Source: Tachypleus tridentatus (taxonomy: Eukaryota > Arthropoda > Merostomata > Xiphosura > Limulidae). From it: a DNA stretch of 64,000 bases. Shown in pieces: positions 1 through 12,590 of the stretch. Below the pieces are notes generated by a model that was not told the DNA's origin, ran no database searches, and worked only from the letters and a program-made list of their open reading frames with translations. Position 1 is the first letter of the stretch, and the number at the start of each line of letters is the position of its first letter. A program made the translations under genes and the position numbers. The stretch lies in contig NW_027467782.1 in assembly GCF_004210375.1 (NCBI RefSeq), positions 26,825,276 to 26,889,275 on the forward strand, read 5' to 3'.

Positions 1-849
1 CTTCCAAAAAACACCAAACTAAATATATTTTTCAATATCACAATAAACAAAATCACTGAAAATTAGTTTGATAATAAATTTTTCTTTTTTAAAAAATAAA
101 CCAAGTGACATGAAGAATGCTAAAAGTATCTCTGAAAAATCACAGCACTGGAAAACCCATTAGTGATACTGTCAAGCAAAAGTGGTAACTTTATCTGATT
201 AAGATGTTTACATGAAGAACCAGGATACCAACTGATGTAGATGGAAAGTGTATCGAGACAAATATCACTTAGGGCAATTAAGTGTGATATAAAAGAATGG
301 AGCAAGCAAGAAAATAATCAGACCAATGCTTTGATAGACAAATGAAGAAATGCTGGCAGTCAAGAATAGCTGTAGTGTGAGAGGAGGTATGTTTTGGAAA
401 CAATACATGTAATTTAAACTTTAACTTTTTATTGGTTATATATAATGTAGTATTAAATGTTACAAAGGAGTAACAGCAATTTGTGAAATAGAGGATGTGG
501 CAGATTGGTATGTCAAGTGAGTGATTTTCTAGTTTATGGCCTTGTACACAAAGAATGAAGGCTATAAACATTTCACTCTGTTCAAATAATAATTATATTA
601 TAATAAGCAGCTTATATTAAATTGTGTACTTCTGAAAGGAAAGGTCAATAAATTAAATACAAAGAGAGACTTAGAAAGTAAATTATCGATTCTATAACTA
701 AGGAAGATTGAGAATTTTTAAAGATACTTCCACATAAAATTAGAAACTTAAATATGGTATAATATTAACATTTTTATTTATTAATTATGTTTTGACATTA
801 GGTTTAATGCAATACATTAATATCAAAGTAGATAAATTGGATTTTGAAT

Positions 850-2830
850 GTAATTATGTAGAGAGGTTGCAACATATGCAAAATAGGTTAATGTATGGTT
901 AACACCATCAGCAATTTTAAGCATCATTTAATCATTACTTTATCCATATTATTGTGTAAATCAATAACAGCATACATCCAAACACTGAGGTATGCCTACT
1001 TGTGACATCAATCAAATTTAATTGAACTCCATTTAAAAAAAAAAAACCCTCTACCTTCTTCCATCCAGCCATCTTTCTATCCAAGAGCAAATTTGATCTC
1101 AGAATGGCTGGTATGGGTATTAACACTTTTATTGATAAGGAGAGAACAATATTTCAACTTTCCTAGGTCATCTTCAGATTAAAGAAGAGAGAGTTTTAGT
1201 GTGACTTTTCTTATGGACAAGAGTATAAACAGGTATGGGACTGTAGGGTATTGCAAGTGGATGTTAAGTTATTAATTAGTATAATGAGAAAGGTGTTCCT
1301 TTATATTCGTTTAATTTTGGTTTTCGTTGTTGTATAAGTAGGGTTTATTTGAATTTGTGTTTGTTTATATTTGTTTCCCTACTTGATATCTGGGTGTTTT
1401 CTATGGTTGTGTTGTGTTTATTTGATTTGCAGTGTTCAAAAAACATGTGAAAGTGTGTTTTTGTGTTCTATGAATCTAGTTTCCATTGTTTCTGCTTATT
1501 TCCCCAGTATAGAAGTCATGGCAGTTGTTGTATTGTATTTTATAAATTATGTTGGTGTTGTATTTGTCAGTGTCGTTTTTACGTAGAATGGACTTTAGTT
1601 TTTACCTGGTTTTTGAATAAATTTGATATTTACTGGAATGTTGCATTTTAAGTTTTTTTGAAATGTTTATTATTTTTTCGCTGATGTCGGGGTCATATGG
1701 TATGCAACAGTATAAGGTTTTGTAGTTTGTTGTATCTTGGGATTTATTGTTGTTTGTTTGTTGTTGGTCTAGGTGTGCGCGTGTATAATTTGTTCCATGG
1801 TTTTTGAGGAAAAGTGTCATTTTATTTTGTCTAATGCATAGTTAATTTCATCTGGTGAACACAGTTTTGTGGCTGTGTTTATTTGGTTTCTTAATATGTT
1901 GAGTTCTTGTAGATGCAAATCTAGCAATTGTATTATCAACATACCTGTACCAGTATAGTGGTGGATAGAAGGCTGAATTGATCGCTTGTGATTCAATCTG
2001 TGTCATAAAAATGTTGACATGGGATTCCCCATACTCATGCCATTTATTTGTAGATAGTTTTGGTAGTAGTGAATTCTATAAGGGTTACTAATTGGTTGCT
2101 GAGGGTGTGTGTCAATGGGTTGGGATCTTGGATATAAAGTTCTTAGGCTATCTTGTGGGTTTCAGTTGTTGGGACTTTGTGAAGACAGAGATTACATCAA
2201 AACTGGCCATTAAGGCTTTATGATTTAGTTGATTATGAATATATTTAAAATTGAAGAGTCATTGAAAAAGGATCCAGCTGATGTTACATGTTTAGTAAAT
2301 CCATAAACACTAAATGTACACTCCTACCCTTATCTTCTTAAGCAGTAGCCTCTTCAAAGAATGTCATAAGATTTGTAAAGCAATGTGTCCTTTACTGAAA
2401 CAATGTTGGCTACCTGAATCTAAAATTTTGTTCATTGAACTTAGAAAACACATTTTATCATACTTTCAAAAATATGTTTATGCAACTGATATAAGGCTAA
2501 TAGGCTTGTAATCACCTGGACAATTTTTATCTCTTCCCTTCAAAAGTGTGGTATCATTATCCAACTTCCAACCTGCTGATACCTGCCCACTATTCAAGAA
2601 CTAACAAAAAATATTATCAAGTGGCTCACGTATTCCCATTTTAACATCCTTCAAACTCCTTATGGAAATATTATCTAGTCGAGGAACTTTATTACTCTTT
2701 AATTTTCCAGTTATTTCTTAACAATTTCAGAACTGATGTGATAACATTGTTCAATATTGTCTCCATCTTGCAAATGACTAACATCAGGGATATTTGTTTT
2801 AATCAGACAAAAAATGAACACCTCACCAAT
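850..2830 (-). mobile_element. CR1/L2-type LINE relic (RT region), split by a Penelope-like insertion
   Basis: Read on the minus strand, 2830-2310 gives the reverse-transcriptase stretch of a CR1/L2-like non-LTR retrotransposon. A spacer resembling 'LNSGQVSAGWKLDNDTTLLK' is followed by PGDYKPISLISVA, the counterpart of the family's NYRPISLTSV motif. The LINE resumes at about 1025-850. A diverged relative at 40388-41450 shows the same order without the interruption: its sequence around 40735-40765 matches 985-1030 here and its 40800-41000 matches 2314-2520. The copy has many breaks and is not functional. The sequence between about 1030 and 2310 belongs to a nested element. Confidence 0.8.
1075..2300 (-). 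mobile_element. Penelope-like retroelement relic (RT and GIY-YIG parts)
   Basis: On the minus strand the order is: a piece resembling RT motif A (MASFDVISVFTKS, near 2210), a YGVSMGNP-like block near 2030, YWYRYVDNTIARFAS (the YVDD-box equivalent) near 1950, a YCCIPYDPDISEKI block near 1700, and a C-terminal stretch near 1530 resembling the GIY-YIG endonuclease start (IIYKIQYNNCHDFYTGE). RT joined to GIY-YIG is the hallmark of Penelope-like elements. The downstream non-coding end at 1175-1081, with a gaagatgacctaggaaag block, recurs at 20785-20870. It sits inside the LINE relic, so it is the younger of the two. It is an inactive fossil with several breaks. Confidence 0.8.
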
Positions 2831-3325
2831 CAAACAGTAAGAGAGTCCAGCAATAAATGATCACACAGAGTCTAAGATCAGGCTTAAATTGCATATGTGT
2901 AAAATGACCAGGCTTCAAAGAATTTGAGTACTAACTATAAAATGTTTCCTCATGATGCTACTACCACTCACAAAAGAGATCCAAATGAAACAAAGGAAAT
3001 TTGATGGGTGGAATTTTAACATCACAAACTAAGCAAACACACATGAGATGACAGTGAAGGATGAAGTTTGATTAGAGCATGATCAGAATTTAAAATGCAG
3101 CATGTGTCTCTCTCACTTAACTCAACTGAATAAACATAGACAAGGAATACGAATCCATCCCTCGTACAATACACTAGCTGTATTGGGGGTGACTCACACT
3201 ACACAGTGCCACCATTGCTCTACTTTTCACCATATTGTATTGTGCTGTACATAATCACTGAAGAACTCTACAAGATACACCATCCAAGCAGTCAGGAACT
3301 GGTAAGTGGCAAGGACATCCTTATT

Positions 3326-3658
3326 CTACTTGAATAAGGAGAGGGTGGGAATTAACATCTGGGAAATGCAAATAAATGCCCAGATCCCCATTAAACATCT
3401 GCCGGAAAGAATTTTTCCTATAGACAGTGCAAGAGATGACTGTGAAACACGATTTTGAAAAGCTGGCAAATGCAAGCCAAAGAAGTGGTCAGTTACTTCT
3501 TTGGTGCTGACTTTTTCCGTGATAGTCCATGGAATGGTACGGGCATGGTCGGGCAAATGAGTAAGTTTAATACCATGAAGATAATTAAGGTGGTCTTCCA
3601 TAACTCCCTTCCTCAAGAGTAGGCACTGTTCGAACCAGGAAAAATGGGGTGTGGGCAT
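3326..3658 (-). other. Unidentified 110-codon open frame, doubtful
   Basis: An open frame begins MPTPHFSWFEQCLLLRKG and runs 110 codons. I recognise no domain. The frame persists in copy B (48649-48954), but about 32 bp next to its 3' end differ between the copies, so the last residues change. No Kozak context, splice sites or neighbours support it. It could be a pseudo-exon, part of an old repeat, or chance. Persistence between 99%-identical copies is weak evidence of selection. Confidence 0.2.
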
Positions 3659-3659
3659 T

Positions 3660-5560
3660 TTCTTTAACCTACAGCCTAGTGTGAATCTTAGGAAATAATC
3701 ATACCATGGGAGGCAAAATCAACAGCTGGTGAAAGAATATAATGAAAAAACAGTGTACTTTTCTTTCTCAAAAACTGTGTGTAGATTGAAGAATATCAAG
3801 AACAAGGAGATGAAACTATCAGATCATGAAGACTGTTCATGAAGATGAATGTGTTTAGATTAATTCATAAGTCAACCTGAAGGTGCAAAAGAGACACAAG
3901 AAAGTAAGATAGATGACAAATTTGAGATAAAGTCTGCAAGCATCAATATCCAGGTAAGAATACATCAACATAAGGAGCTGGCAGACCTATCTAGTAAGTG
4001 TAGGAAGCAATAGGTCTCCAGATAAAGAATAAAAACAGTGATGGAAACCACAAAAAAAAAAGACATTCGTGCCATCTGATAATACATAAACCAGATACAG
4101 CAGATTGTCCAGATCCAAATAAGAATAGAGGTAAAAGATAGAAGGAGATAGGAGATAAAGAATGATCACTTTCCCGATAAGCTGAAGTATTGAAAAGAAA
4201 ACTTTGATCTGGGAGGAGAAATAAATAAGCATGGTGAAAAGGAGTGTGGAAAGAATTGACAATATATACATCCAAATGAAAGATACCACAGTTGAAAAGG
4301 AGAAAAAAAAATGTCTTTAGAGAAAGATGGTACAGATATCAAGAAGCCAATGTTTCAAATGGGACATGTGTGAGAGCATGTAAAACTACATGAAAGTCTC
4401 AGTCAGGCAAAGAGATTAGTGAAGAAGGAAGGACCAAACAAAGTGGAAAAAACAGAGGAAAGAAACACCTGATGGTAACAAGAAAGGATATGTGTAATTG
4501 ACAAATTTGTCCACTAATCAGTTATGGCAGAGACTGAAAATCCGTAATTGAACAATTATGTGAAAAAGGCCAAAATATGGACAATGTCAAGAAAACCTGG
4601 GAGTTGCAAATGGCAGATGGAACAACTATAAAGAACTTGCAACTTCCAGTGACAAAGTTCAAAGATGACAGGAACGGGATAAGAAGGCAAAACAATTCAA
4701 AAGTCCAGCCCACCAGGAAGTGGAGTAAACAAATTCCACACAAGAAGAAAGGGTGACACCACGTAAGGTTGGAGCAAGAAAGGGGGAAAGGGCAGAGGAT
4801 AAGGGGATTTCAAAGCCAAATGAAGAGAAGAGGAAACCAAAGAGGAACAAGCAACAGGACCCAATGAGGAGTGTTATATATAAAGGCCTTGACAAAAGGA
4901 ACAAGATGAAGAATGAAATAGACATTCAGAAAAAGGTGAGAAAAGTCTTGGCTGAAAGCATCAACCATCAGAGATTAAGAAGGAACTGAAAATCAGATAA
5001 ATGGAAGTTTGGTGTTGATAGCAGTGGCAAAGGTATTAGGAGCATGCCCAATGAGAAAATGAGAGTGGAGTGACCACTCTGTAGGTAGAATCCAGTCTGG
5101 TCAAGAAAGGTGATCTGTTTTAAGGTTTAGAGCCATAGCAATTCAATTCAAGCTGTAAAGGAGATAAAGATATGATAAATCTGGTGAAGCATGACTTACA
5201 GAAGTTTCCTCAACTCTAAAGAGAGCCCAGAATAAGTGATATGTATCAATTTTGTACTCACCTCAACAAAGTAGCCATGGATTAATCATAGGAACTGAAG
5301 GATCACAAAGAATAAAAAATCATAGCACATCTAAAAGCATTCTGAGAGGCAACATAACACTTCAAAGGCCTCACTGGATATAACAAATTATCAGAATACA
5401 ATCAATTATAGAGGTGAGGAATGGCAGTTCATTTAGAAATATGAGCCATGAAAAATTGATGACCTGAGGGCAGTACAGATGGGGGAAAAGTAAATAGCAT
5501 GTTTATGAAATAATTGCTGAAATGGCTTCAAGGTTAGTGTAATGACGTAAGAACATACAC
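3660..5560. other. Unidentified sequence, purine-rich on the plus strand
   Basis: No repeat or gene recognised. The plus strand is strongly A+G biased, notably at 3900-4500 and 4680-5000, which opens several short frames on both strands. None is preserved intact between the copies: a plus-strand frame at 4753-4989 is disrupted in copy B. The counterpart is about 48960-50850. Confidence 0.4.
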
Positions 5561-8500
5561 ATATATATTCTTCTAAAACATTTAGTGAGACAACAGATTT
5601 TAACTCAATTTACATCATTAACATTATTCAATTATCAAGACATCTCAAATGTATTCAAAATACTAGTTCTATTATGTGCTGCATTATCCAGTTGTGCAGC
5701 TCATATTGATCCAAAAGCATTTACACTGTCCTCTGTATGTTATTGTGCATACATATTGTTGACTTACTGACAAAAATTGTAGGATTTAGGAAAGAGTATC
5801 CACTTTGGGCCTTCATCTATGTTCAGTTTGTTTCCAACTCCAGTCACCAAAAAAATGAAAGTCTGGCTGTAGACACAAAATTTGGCTCAAGACATAGCAA
5901 GCCTAGATAGTGGCTCACCTAACATGCTGCACATGGAAGACATGTTGAGATAAATTCAAATGCAGATATGTCAAAAAACACTGTTCAAACATCTTGTTCT
6001 CTTCTCCTTTTCCAACAGAAGCTGAGGTAATATCACAACCTTTTATGGGTACACATTTGAGGCAATGATGCAAGCAGTAATAAAATAGTAGTGTCTACCA
6101 ACACTAAATGTTAGCCAGAGTTCCAAAACGTGTAGGTTGTGCAACTTGGACCTCGCAAATGCAACAACATTCACATTAGCATCTTCATGCCTGCATGGAT
6201 CATCAATGTCTTGTAAACACATGATCAAACTGAGTGATGTACAACTCCATCTTACCAATAACATGACCAAGTTAAGTGTTGTACAACCCCATCCTCTTAA
6301 TGCAAATCACAAAAAAGTTTGTGGGTGAGATAACAAAAGACCTCCTGTTCCACTGTTGCAGAGATAAGCAGCCCAATCTTTCGGAACGGTTGTTTTGTAC
6401 GAGACCTACCTCTGGAGCTTATCCCATGAACATTCCATTGTCTATTAAACTGAACTATTGGCTATATATTTGTCCCAAACATACAGACTATGAATATTTT
6501 AAAGTTTTAACCTGATGAGAGTACAAAGTTAGTATCTATATATACTTCAAAAATTCTAGCACTACTTGATTTACCATGTTTATAATACTTCTTTCACCAA
6601 AAATGTTCATACTAACTTTTGGAGATAATCCAATGGAAATACTGTTGCAAATTACTTCAAAAAATAGTGCAAAGTCTTACAAGTAGTAAGTGTCATTATT
6701 GTGCTGCAACAGAACTTTTTGCTACTGTAGAATAATGATCCAAGTTACCTACAACTGTTTTTCAGACAAAACCTTCCCCCTTTGTATCAGGCACATTTGA
6801 TGTCAGTTACCAATCTTTAATCTCTATTATTTTATTTACGGAGTTATGATAGCAGAATTTGTGATAAACATGACCATGGGTCCTACAAAATAAATCCACT
6901 TTTTTATCCTCATTCAGATAAGAAATGAAGTCACCAGCTAAAAAATATTAAAAACAAGCAAAACAATTCTGGTAAGTTTTGCTTTGTTAGAAAGAAATAT
7001 GGCAGTAACTATCATAAGAAATATTTTACAAAATGGTATGTGGTATTTCCTTAAACTTCTCTAGCAGGACAAGCACCATAACATAAGTTCAGAAATTCTT
7101 CCGTAATAAAGGTATGATTGATGTACATAATTTCAAGTTTTGCCAGAGAGAGTAACAAGTTGCTAGATGAAAAAAGAATTGTCATGGCAATCATTTTTTG
7201 GTTTTCTAAATCACATTTAACTTAATTAATATTATATGCAGCTCCTTACAAAAGCTTTCTGAAAAGTCAACTTAAATCTACTTTTCATCATTATTCAGAT
7301 AAGAAATAAAGTCTTCAACAAAACTTGACAGGCAAAATTTTTCCTTTGTAAAACAATTTTGTCAGGTTTTACTTTTATTATTAAGTCAAAATATGGCAGT
7401 ATAAATTAAAATGAATGATTAAAACAATGGTTAATGATGTTTTACTGAAGTCCATTATCAAGAACAGCACAACAATAAGCTTCGCAATTCTGAAAAGGAG
7501 TTAGTGTGTAGTTGTCTATAAATTTTACCAGCTTACACCTTATTTTGAAACCTAAACTCTTGACCTATCATAGCTACCCTAACCAGTCTTTACCCAACTG
7601 AGAGTCGTACAATAATCATGCTTTACATTTAACTATTTCTGCCTCTCTTTCAAAGAACTTGAGATTGTGGGAATACTGGTAATGTCTCATCAGGTTTTGA
7701 AAATAAAGGACAATGTCTCACCCAAATATTTTTATATGATCTGTGTTTTTATCTGTTTTTTATTACTTTTTTGAAGCATTTTGAAAGTTTGTTTGCCTGT
7801 TTTAAAGCAAGAATTTGACTATGTGAGGAAAATTAGTTCAAAAGAATGTTTCCAAATGAAAATTTAGGTAGGTAATTTGGTAATTATAATTTGTATTTTT
7901 CAGGATAAGAAATTAAACATTGTTGCATAAAATTAGAATCTCATCAGAAAGAAATGGTTCTATTGCAATAAAGCATTTGTCAAACACATTTTTCAGTTGA
8001 ATACAAGAGACTAAAAAGTTTATTTTTGGAAAATGCAAGACATTTATATGAAAAAATTTGTCTGAACATAAAACAAAAAATGATGGTTTACTTCATGTAA
8101 AGAAAAACATAGAGCAACCACCCACAACTGAAACATTGTTCAAACACATTTCTTAAATATTTATAAAAAAATGAAGAAATTTTGGTGGTAGACTTCATTT
8201 GATTACTGCATTCAAGTCTTGTTCTAATTTTTCATAAAGTATGCATCTTATATTTTATTAAAGTAATCCCAAATTTTTGCAATACTGTACTTATGAACAG
8301 GAATGTAACATCATAAGTTATTTTGTTTTAGAGCACAAGTCAGTGATCATGAAAATAAGAAATTGTCCTGGATCCTAAGATTATTGGCATCTATCATATT
8401 CATTACAGAAGATTTTAAACTTAAGATGTAAATGCTTTTAATATGCTATCCCTGCCTTAGAACTTCAAGAACACACTACTGACCATCATTTTAATTATTC

Positions 8501-8690
8501 CTTTTAATCAAGACAACCGTATTCCCTCTTATTAAATAAAGTAAAATCAAAACAGGACAAAACAGGTTTAAAAAAGAAAGAGCCCCTACCTTATTAATCT
8601 GTTGATTGACAATTTATTATCTAAGTGAGGATGAAAGAAATGATTTAGTTTTAACATAATAATCAGAAAGCTTTTTTAAGATGTCACATA
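5560..8690. other. AT-rich sequence with nothing recognised
   Basis: No gene, SINE or transposon terminus was recognised. The longest frames are about 80 codons and lack recognisable motifs. The counterpart is about 50850-53970. Confidence 0.5.
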
Positions 8691-9687
8691 GAGTACCAGT
8701 GCAGAAAAATTACCTCAGTCATGCAGCTGGATAAGTTATTTAAATGGATTGAAGACAGGCTATGTGGAAGGATGGGAAAAGTTAACAGAGTTCAGACAAA
8801 CTAATGTTACAAATAGTGTGACCTGTGATAGGATCACTGCTTTCCTCATTTACATTACTGAAACACTGTTAATTAAGTTTACAGAAGATACAAACATCTT
8901 CAGTCAGAAATGATTTGATTTTGCACAAACTTAGATTAGTTGATTGTTAGGTAAATACATGACAAATGGTATATAATTATAACATATAATTATAATGTTA
9001 TGCACTGGGATTACCACTACAAGTTAATGATAAACTTTAGATTGGAATGCTTTTAATTATGTTGATGAAATTAATGACTCAGGACACTGGCTGAATTCTT
9101 AAGCCTTCGTGACAGTGTTCTATCACATATGGTAAATTTTGGGTTGAATATACTGATTATCAGTCTCAGATGGCTACAGTATCATTAATCACTATTCAGG
9201 CATCATCTGGAGTACTGCATGCAGTTTTGGTCTCCATATTGTAATAAGTACATTGAGTTGATAGATATAATTCAGAGAAATGTCACAAGGATATTATTTC
9301 TTGGACAGATAGGTTGAACTATGACGACAGATTCTTATTTCTTAATTACTTTTCTCACGTAAAGAGAAGGCCCAAAAATGATTTGAAAAATTCAAAACTA
9401 TCAAGTAAATAGATCAACCTTTTTGTGTGTTAAATTCTAAGGATGGTAGGTCAAACAAGAGTTCACAAATTTAAGATCTGGAAAGGTCAAACTCATCTCC
9501 AGTTGAGGATTTTTTCTTTCAATAGGGTGGTGAATGTGGGGAAGAATCTGTCATCTATAATGCAATTCTACAGAAGTTTAAGAAAAAGAGCTGTTGAACA
9601 TTTGGAGGTGGATTTAATAATTAAGTTTTATAAGGAAGGTTGGGAGTTAAGAGATAATAGTACTAAAATGAGCAAAATTACCTAGTG
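8690..9687 (+). mobile_element. CR1/L2-type LINE relic, 3' end of RT ORF
   Basis: Plus-strand translation shows a degraded RT end. WIEDRLCGRMGKVNRVQT lies near 8740. A counterpart of the LVDWSNKWQM box (VNTWQMVYNYN) lies near 8950. LEYCMQFWSPYCNKYIELI, the family's LEYCxxVWxPY motif, lies near 9210-9270. An 80-codon tail at 9443-9685 with RVHKFKIWKGQTHLQLRIF and FNRVVNVGKNL ends at a TAG. This is the normal end of CR1-clade ORF2. The upstream part has many breaks. A hAT element begins two bases after the stop codon. Confidence 0.8.
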
Positions 9688-12582
9688 CAGGGGGTTTCCA
9701 ACGTAAGAGTGCCCGAGGGCCACAACTACAGTCACAAGTCTAGTGGTGGGCGGCATTATATTTTTGTCAAATTAGGGCTTGTTAGTGTATTACATAATGC
9801 AAAACAAAGAGTAATAGATCCATGGTAGGGTTAATTTATGTCCTTTCAACATAGTAAAATGAGTTATGATTGGGGAAGGAGTTAATCTGAATGGGACTTA
9901 CTTTATGTTACATGATATTTGGATGGACATATTTTCAAAAAAAGATGTATTTCATTGTGAAAATAAAAGGAAAATATAACTTAAACATGTTCAATTATGT
10001 AATGAATAATTTTATTGAAAAAATGCTGCATATAAAAGAAATTAGAATAGCAAACATATCTATGATATTTAATAAACTAAGTACATAAAAGTTTCAATGT
10101 GAACTATGAGGTCGCTCAGCAACACTGACCAAAGCAGGTTTGTTGACATGGAGTTCTGTCATTGCTAGTCTTAGGAGGTGAAGTAGAGAAGAATCTGTGA
10201 GGCGACATCTGTTGTGGTTCTTAATGAATTTCATAGTGGAGAACACACTTTCACATATATATATGTGCTACCAAACATTGATGTAATTTTCTGTCCAAAG
10301 TACACAGATTTGAAAATAGATTTTTTGAAAGTAGTTTAAAGAAATCTGGTCCTTCTTCTTGTCTGGTTTGCAGAAAGGGATCAGCTTGCAAATCACATAA
10401 TTCAAGTTGAACATCAGCTTGTTGATTTTCTGTTAACACAAAGAGGATTATTGAACAACTCTATCCTGCTTTTATAATTTCAAATTCTTCGAATCTTGCA
10501 TTAAACACATCAATAATATCTTCAAAATTTACACAAAATTCTAAAAAATCAAGTGACTCATCATCTTTGAACTGTTCTATTAATTACTGACAACTCAGAA
10601 AGTGGCCCAAGTCATTCTTTTCTAAGTAAACTTTGAAAATTCTTAACTTCTTTTGAAACCCATTTATGTTTCCCATTAAATCTGATATCATCTAGTTCTG
10701 CCCCTGGAGCTTTAGGTTGAGATCGTTAAGGTGAGTGGTGATGTCTATGAGAAAAGCCAGTTGTATCAGAAAATCCTTACTTTTGAGCTCTTCTTCCAAT
10801 TGTGTTGTATCTGATGAAACAAATTGATTGAGGAATACAGGGATTTCTTTCCTTATTCCAAAATATTGTTCACATCACTTTCGGGCACTGAGCCACCTTA
10901 CTTGGTTTTAAAGTAAGTATATGCTGCTTCCATATCCTCCAAGAATTCCTTTAGCTGCCAATGTAAAAAAGCTTTGTTTCCTCCTCTTATCAGGTAAATA
11001 ACTTTAACAAATTTAAAACTTTGTTTTGATTCACTGATTTCCACCACAAAGCTCCTTGATGAATAACACAATGAAATGTTGGGCAAGTTACTTAATTTTC
11101 CTTAAAAAAACCAACAAAGCCTAATTTTTTCCAATCTTTGCAGGTGTGCCATCTGTCACTATTGCTGAACACTTATTGAAACCTCCGATTTTATCAACTG
11201 AATTTTCACTGCCTTGAAGATATCCTTTCCTTTTGCGGCCCCATGAAGAGCTCATACATTCAATAATACCTCTTTCTTTGAAATATCTTCAACAACACAT
11301 ACAAATATTAACAGCTGACTAACATCTGCTTCATCAGTACTTTCGTCAAGACAGAGAGAAATAAGTACTTTTTTTCCCAGTCCAACAAGCGAGTTTTCTA
11401 ATTGTTCTCCCATATCAGTGACCCTTCTTTGTATGGTTTGGTTGGAAAGTGGCACTGATTAAAATTTCTCAGCAGTTTTGGCATCCCAAAACACCTTTGC
11501 CATTTCAACAGCACATTTCTTTATTAAACTGCTATCAATAAAAGGTTTCTTTGCCCTTGCAAGGTCAAGAGAAATGATGTATGAAGCATATGAAGTAGAT
11601 GTCTGGCTTTCTGACAACTTGCTAAACATATTCGTTTGTTGTTTTAATTTCTTGCTGAAATCCACAATCTGAACTTTGAGTTTCTCCTTCATAATTTTTA
11701 TACTTTTATTCGTGCATAGTTGAATAATGTTTTTTCACATTAAATTCTTTGGGCACTGATATAATTTGCATACAAATCAAACACTACAACTTGCCAATAT
11801 TGTTTGTAATAAAATAATCAAGTTCCCAACATTCCTGGTACACTATTTTCACTGTTAATCTTACGTTTCTTAAAAATTTTGTTCATTTTTATATTTAACA
11901 TGGAATTAAACAGTGATAATTTACAACATATCAACCACCACAACAGCAAACAGACAGACTGGCAACAGCCAACAGCTGGGCAAGTTCACTTTGTCTAGCA
12001 GAAAGGAGGGGTATATAACTCAGTGAATCACTTTGTCTAGCAGGGGAATGATGGTATACTATGTTCACTTTGTCTAGTAGAAGGAGGGAGTATACAACTC
12101 AGTGAATCCACTTTGTCTAGCAGGGGGAATGATGGTATACTATGTTCACTTTGTCTAGCAGAAGGGAGGGAGTATACAACTCAGTGAATCCACTTTGTCT
12201 AGCAGGGGGAATGATGGTATACTATGTTCACTTTGTCAGAAGGGAGGGAGTATATAACACAGTGAATCCACTTTGTCTAGCAGGGGGAATGATGGTATAC
12301 TATGTCGAGGTGTATGTGACATAATTTAAAAGCTCTTACTATCAAGTTATTACTGTAAAATTATAGAGGCATAATTAATAAACATATAGGTGCTGACAAA
12401 ATAAATTTTAAAATTCATTAGTGAATACTAGTTGGAGCTTTCATGCATTTTTACCTCGCAAGTAAGAATTTTTCATTTCTTCATTACAAAAAAAAATATT
12501 ATAAAAGTAGGTTATGTTTCAATTGACTTTTGCAGGCCACATAAAACCATGCAGCCTGCGTGCCACCTGTTGCAAATCTCTG
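9688..12582 (-). mobile_element. hAT DNA transposon (ZBED5/GTF2IRD2-like transposase), broken
   Basis: This is a 2.9-kb element with imperfect terminal inverted repeats. The left end starts CAGGGGGTTTCCAAC; the right end, read inward, starts CAGAGATTTGCAACAGG. Both run into a GC-rich ...GGGCC(A)CA block typical of hAT termini. The transposase lies on the minus strand. Near 11870-11700 is a BED-finger-like segment (CLIC...H..MHE). Then come segments at 11692-11459 (FSKKLKQQTNMFSKL), 11455-11252 (CLDESTDEADVSQLLIFV), 11086-10898 and 10439-10251. A C-terminal dimerisation motif near 10260-10110 reads CESVFSTMKFIKNHNRC. These match the hAT family of the vertebrate ZBED5/GTF2IRD2 genes. Frames are interrupted by several stops and shifts, so the element is inactive. 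Its transposase 5' side carries a minisatellite (11985-12304). Confidence 0.88.
11985..12304 (+). repeat. Minisatellite inside the hAT, four units of about 80 bp
   Basis: Each unit is composite: a half of about 44 bp starting ttcactttgtctagcaga and containing gggagggagtata, then a half of about 38 bp starting cactttgtctagcaggggg and ending tatactatg. Both halves share cactttgtctagcag. Four units are present here and three in copy B. The array lies between the transposase 5' end and the right terminus. The plus-strand open frame across it (12142-12324) is a by-product. Confidence 0.93.
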
Positions 12583-12590
12583 GTGGATCG

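Noticed and set aside
1140-1185. Hammerhead-ribozyme-like core (CTGAAGA ... GAAA) in the Penelope-like terminal region, minus strand; similar at 20785-20815
   Set aside because: Penelope-like elements are known to carry hammerheads, but here the stem II pairing is offset by one base and I could not find a proper stem III with the cleavage site. Too weak to call.
2135-2394. The extra 260 bp in copy A as a TA-flanked transposon insertion
   Set aside because: It has no terminal inverted repeats, and its content continues the flanking Penelope-like and LINE sequences, so it is a deletion in copy B.
4753-4989. Lysine/arginine-rich 78-codon plus-strand frame
   Set aside because: It arises from the purine bias of the strand and is disrupted by a small deletion in copy B.
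12142-12324. Repetitive plus-strand frame with YNSVNPLCLAGGMMVYYV units
   Set aside because: It is the translation of the hAT minisatellite and is antisense to the transposase.
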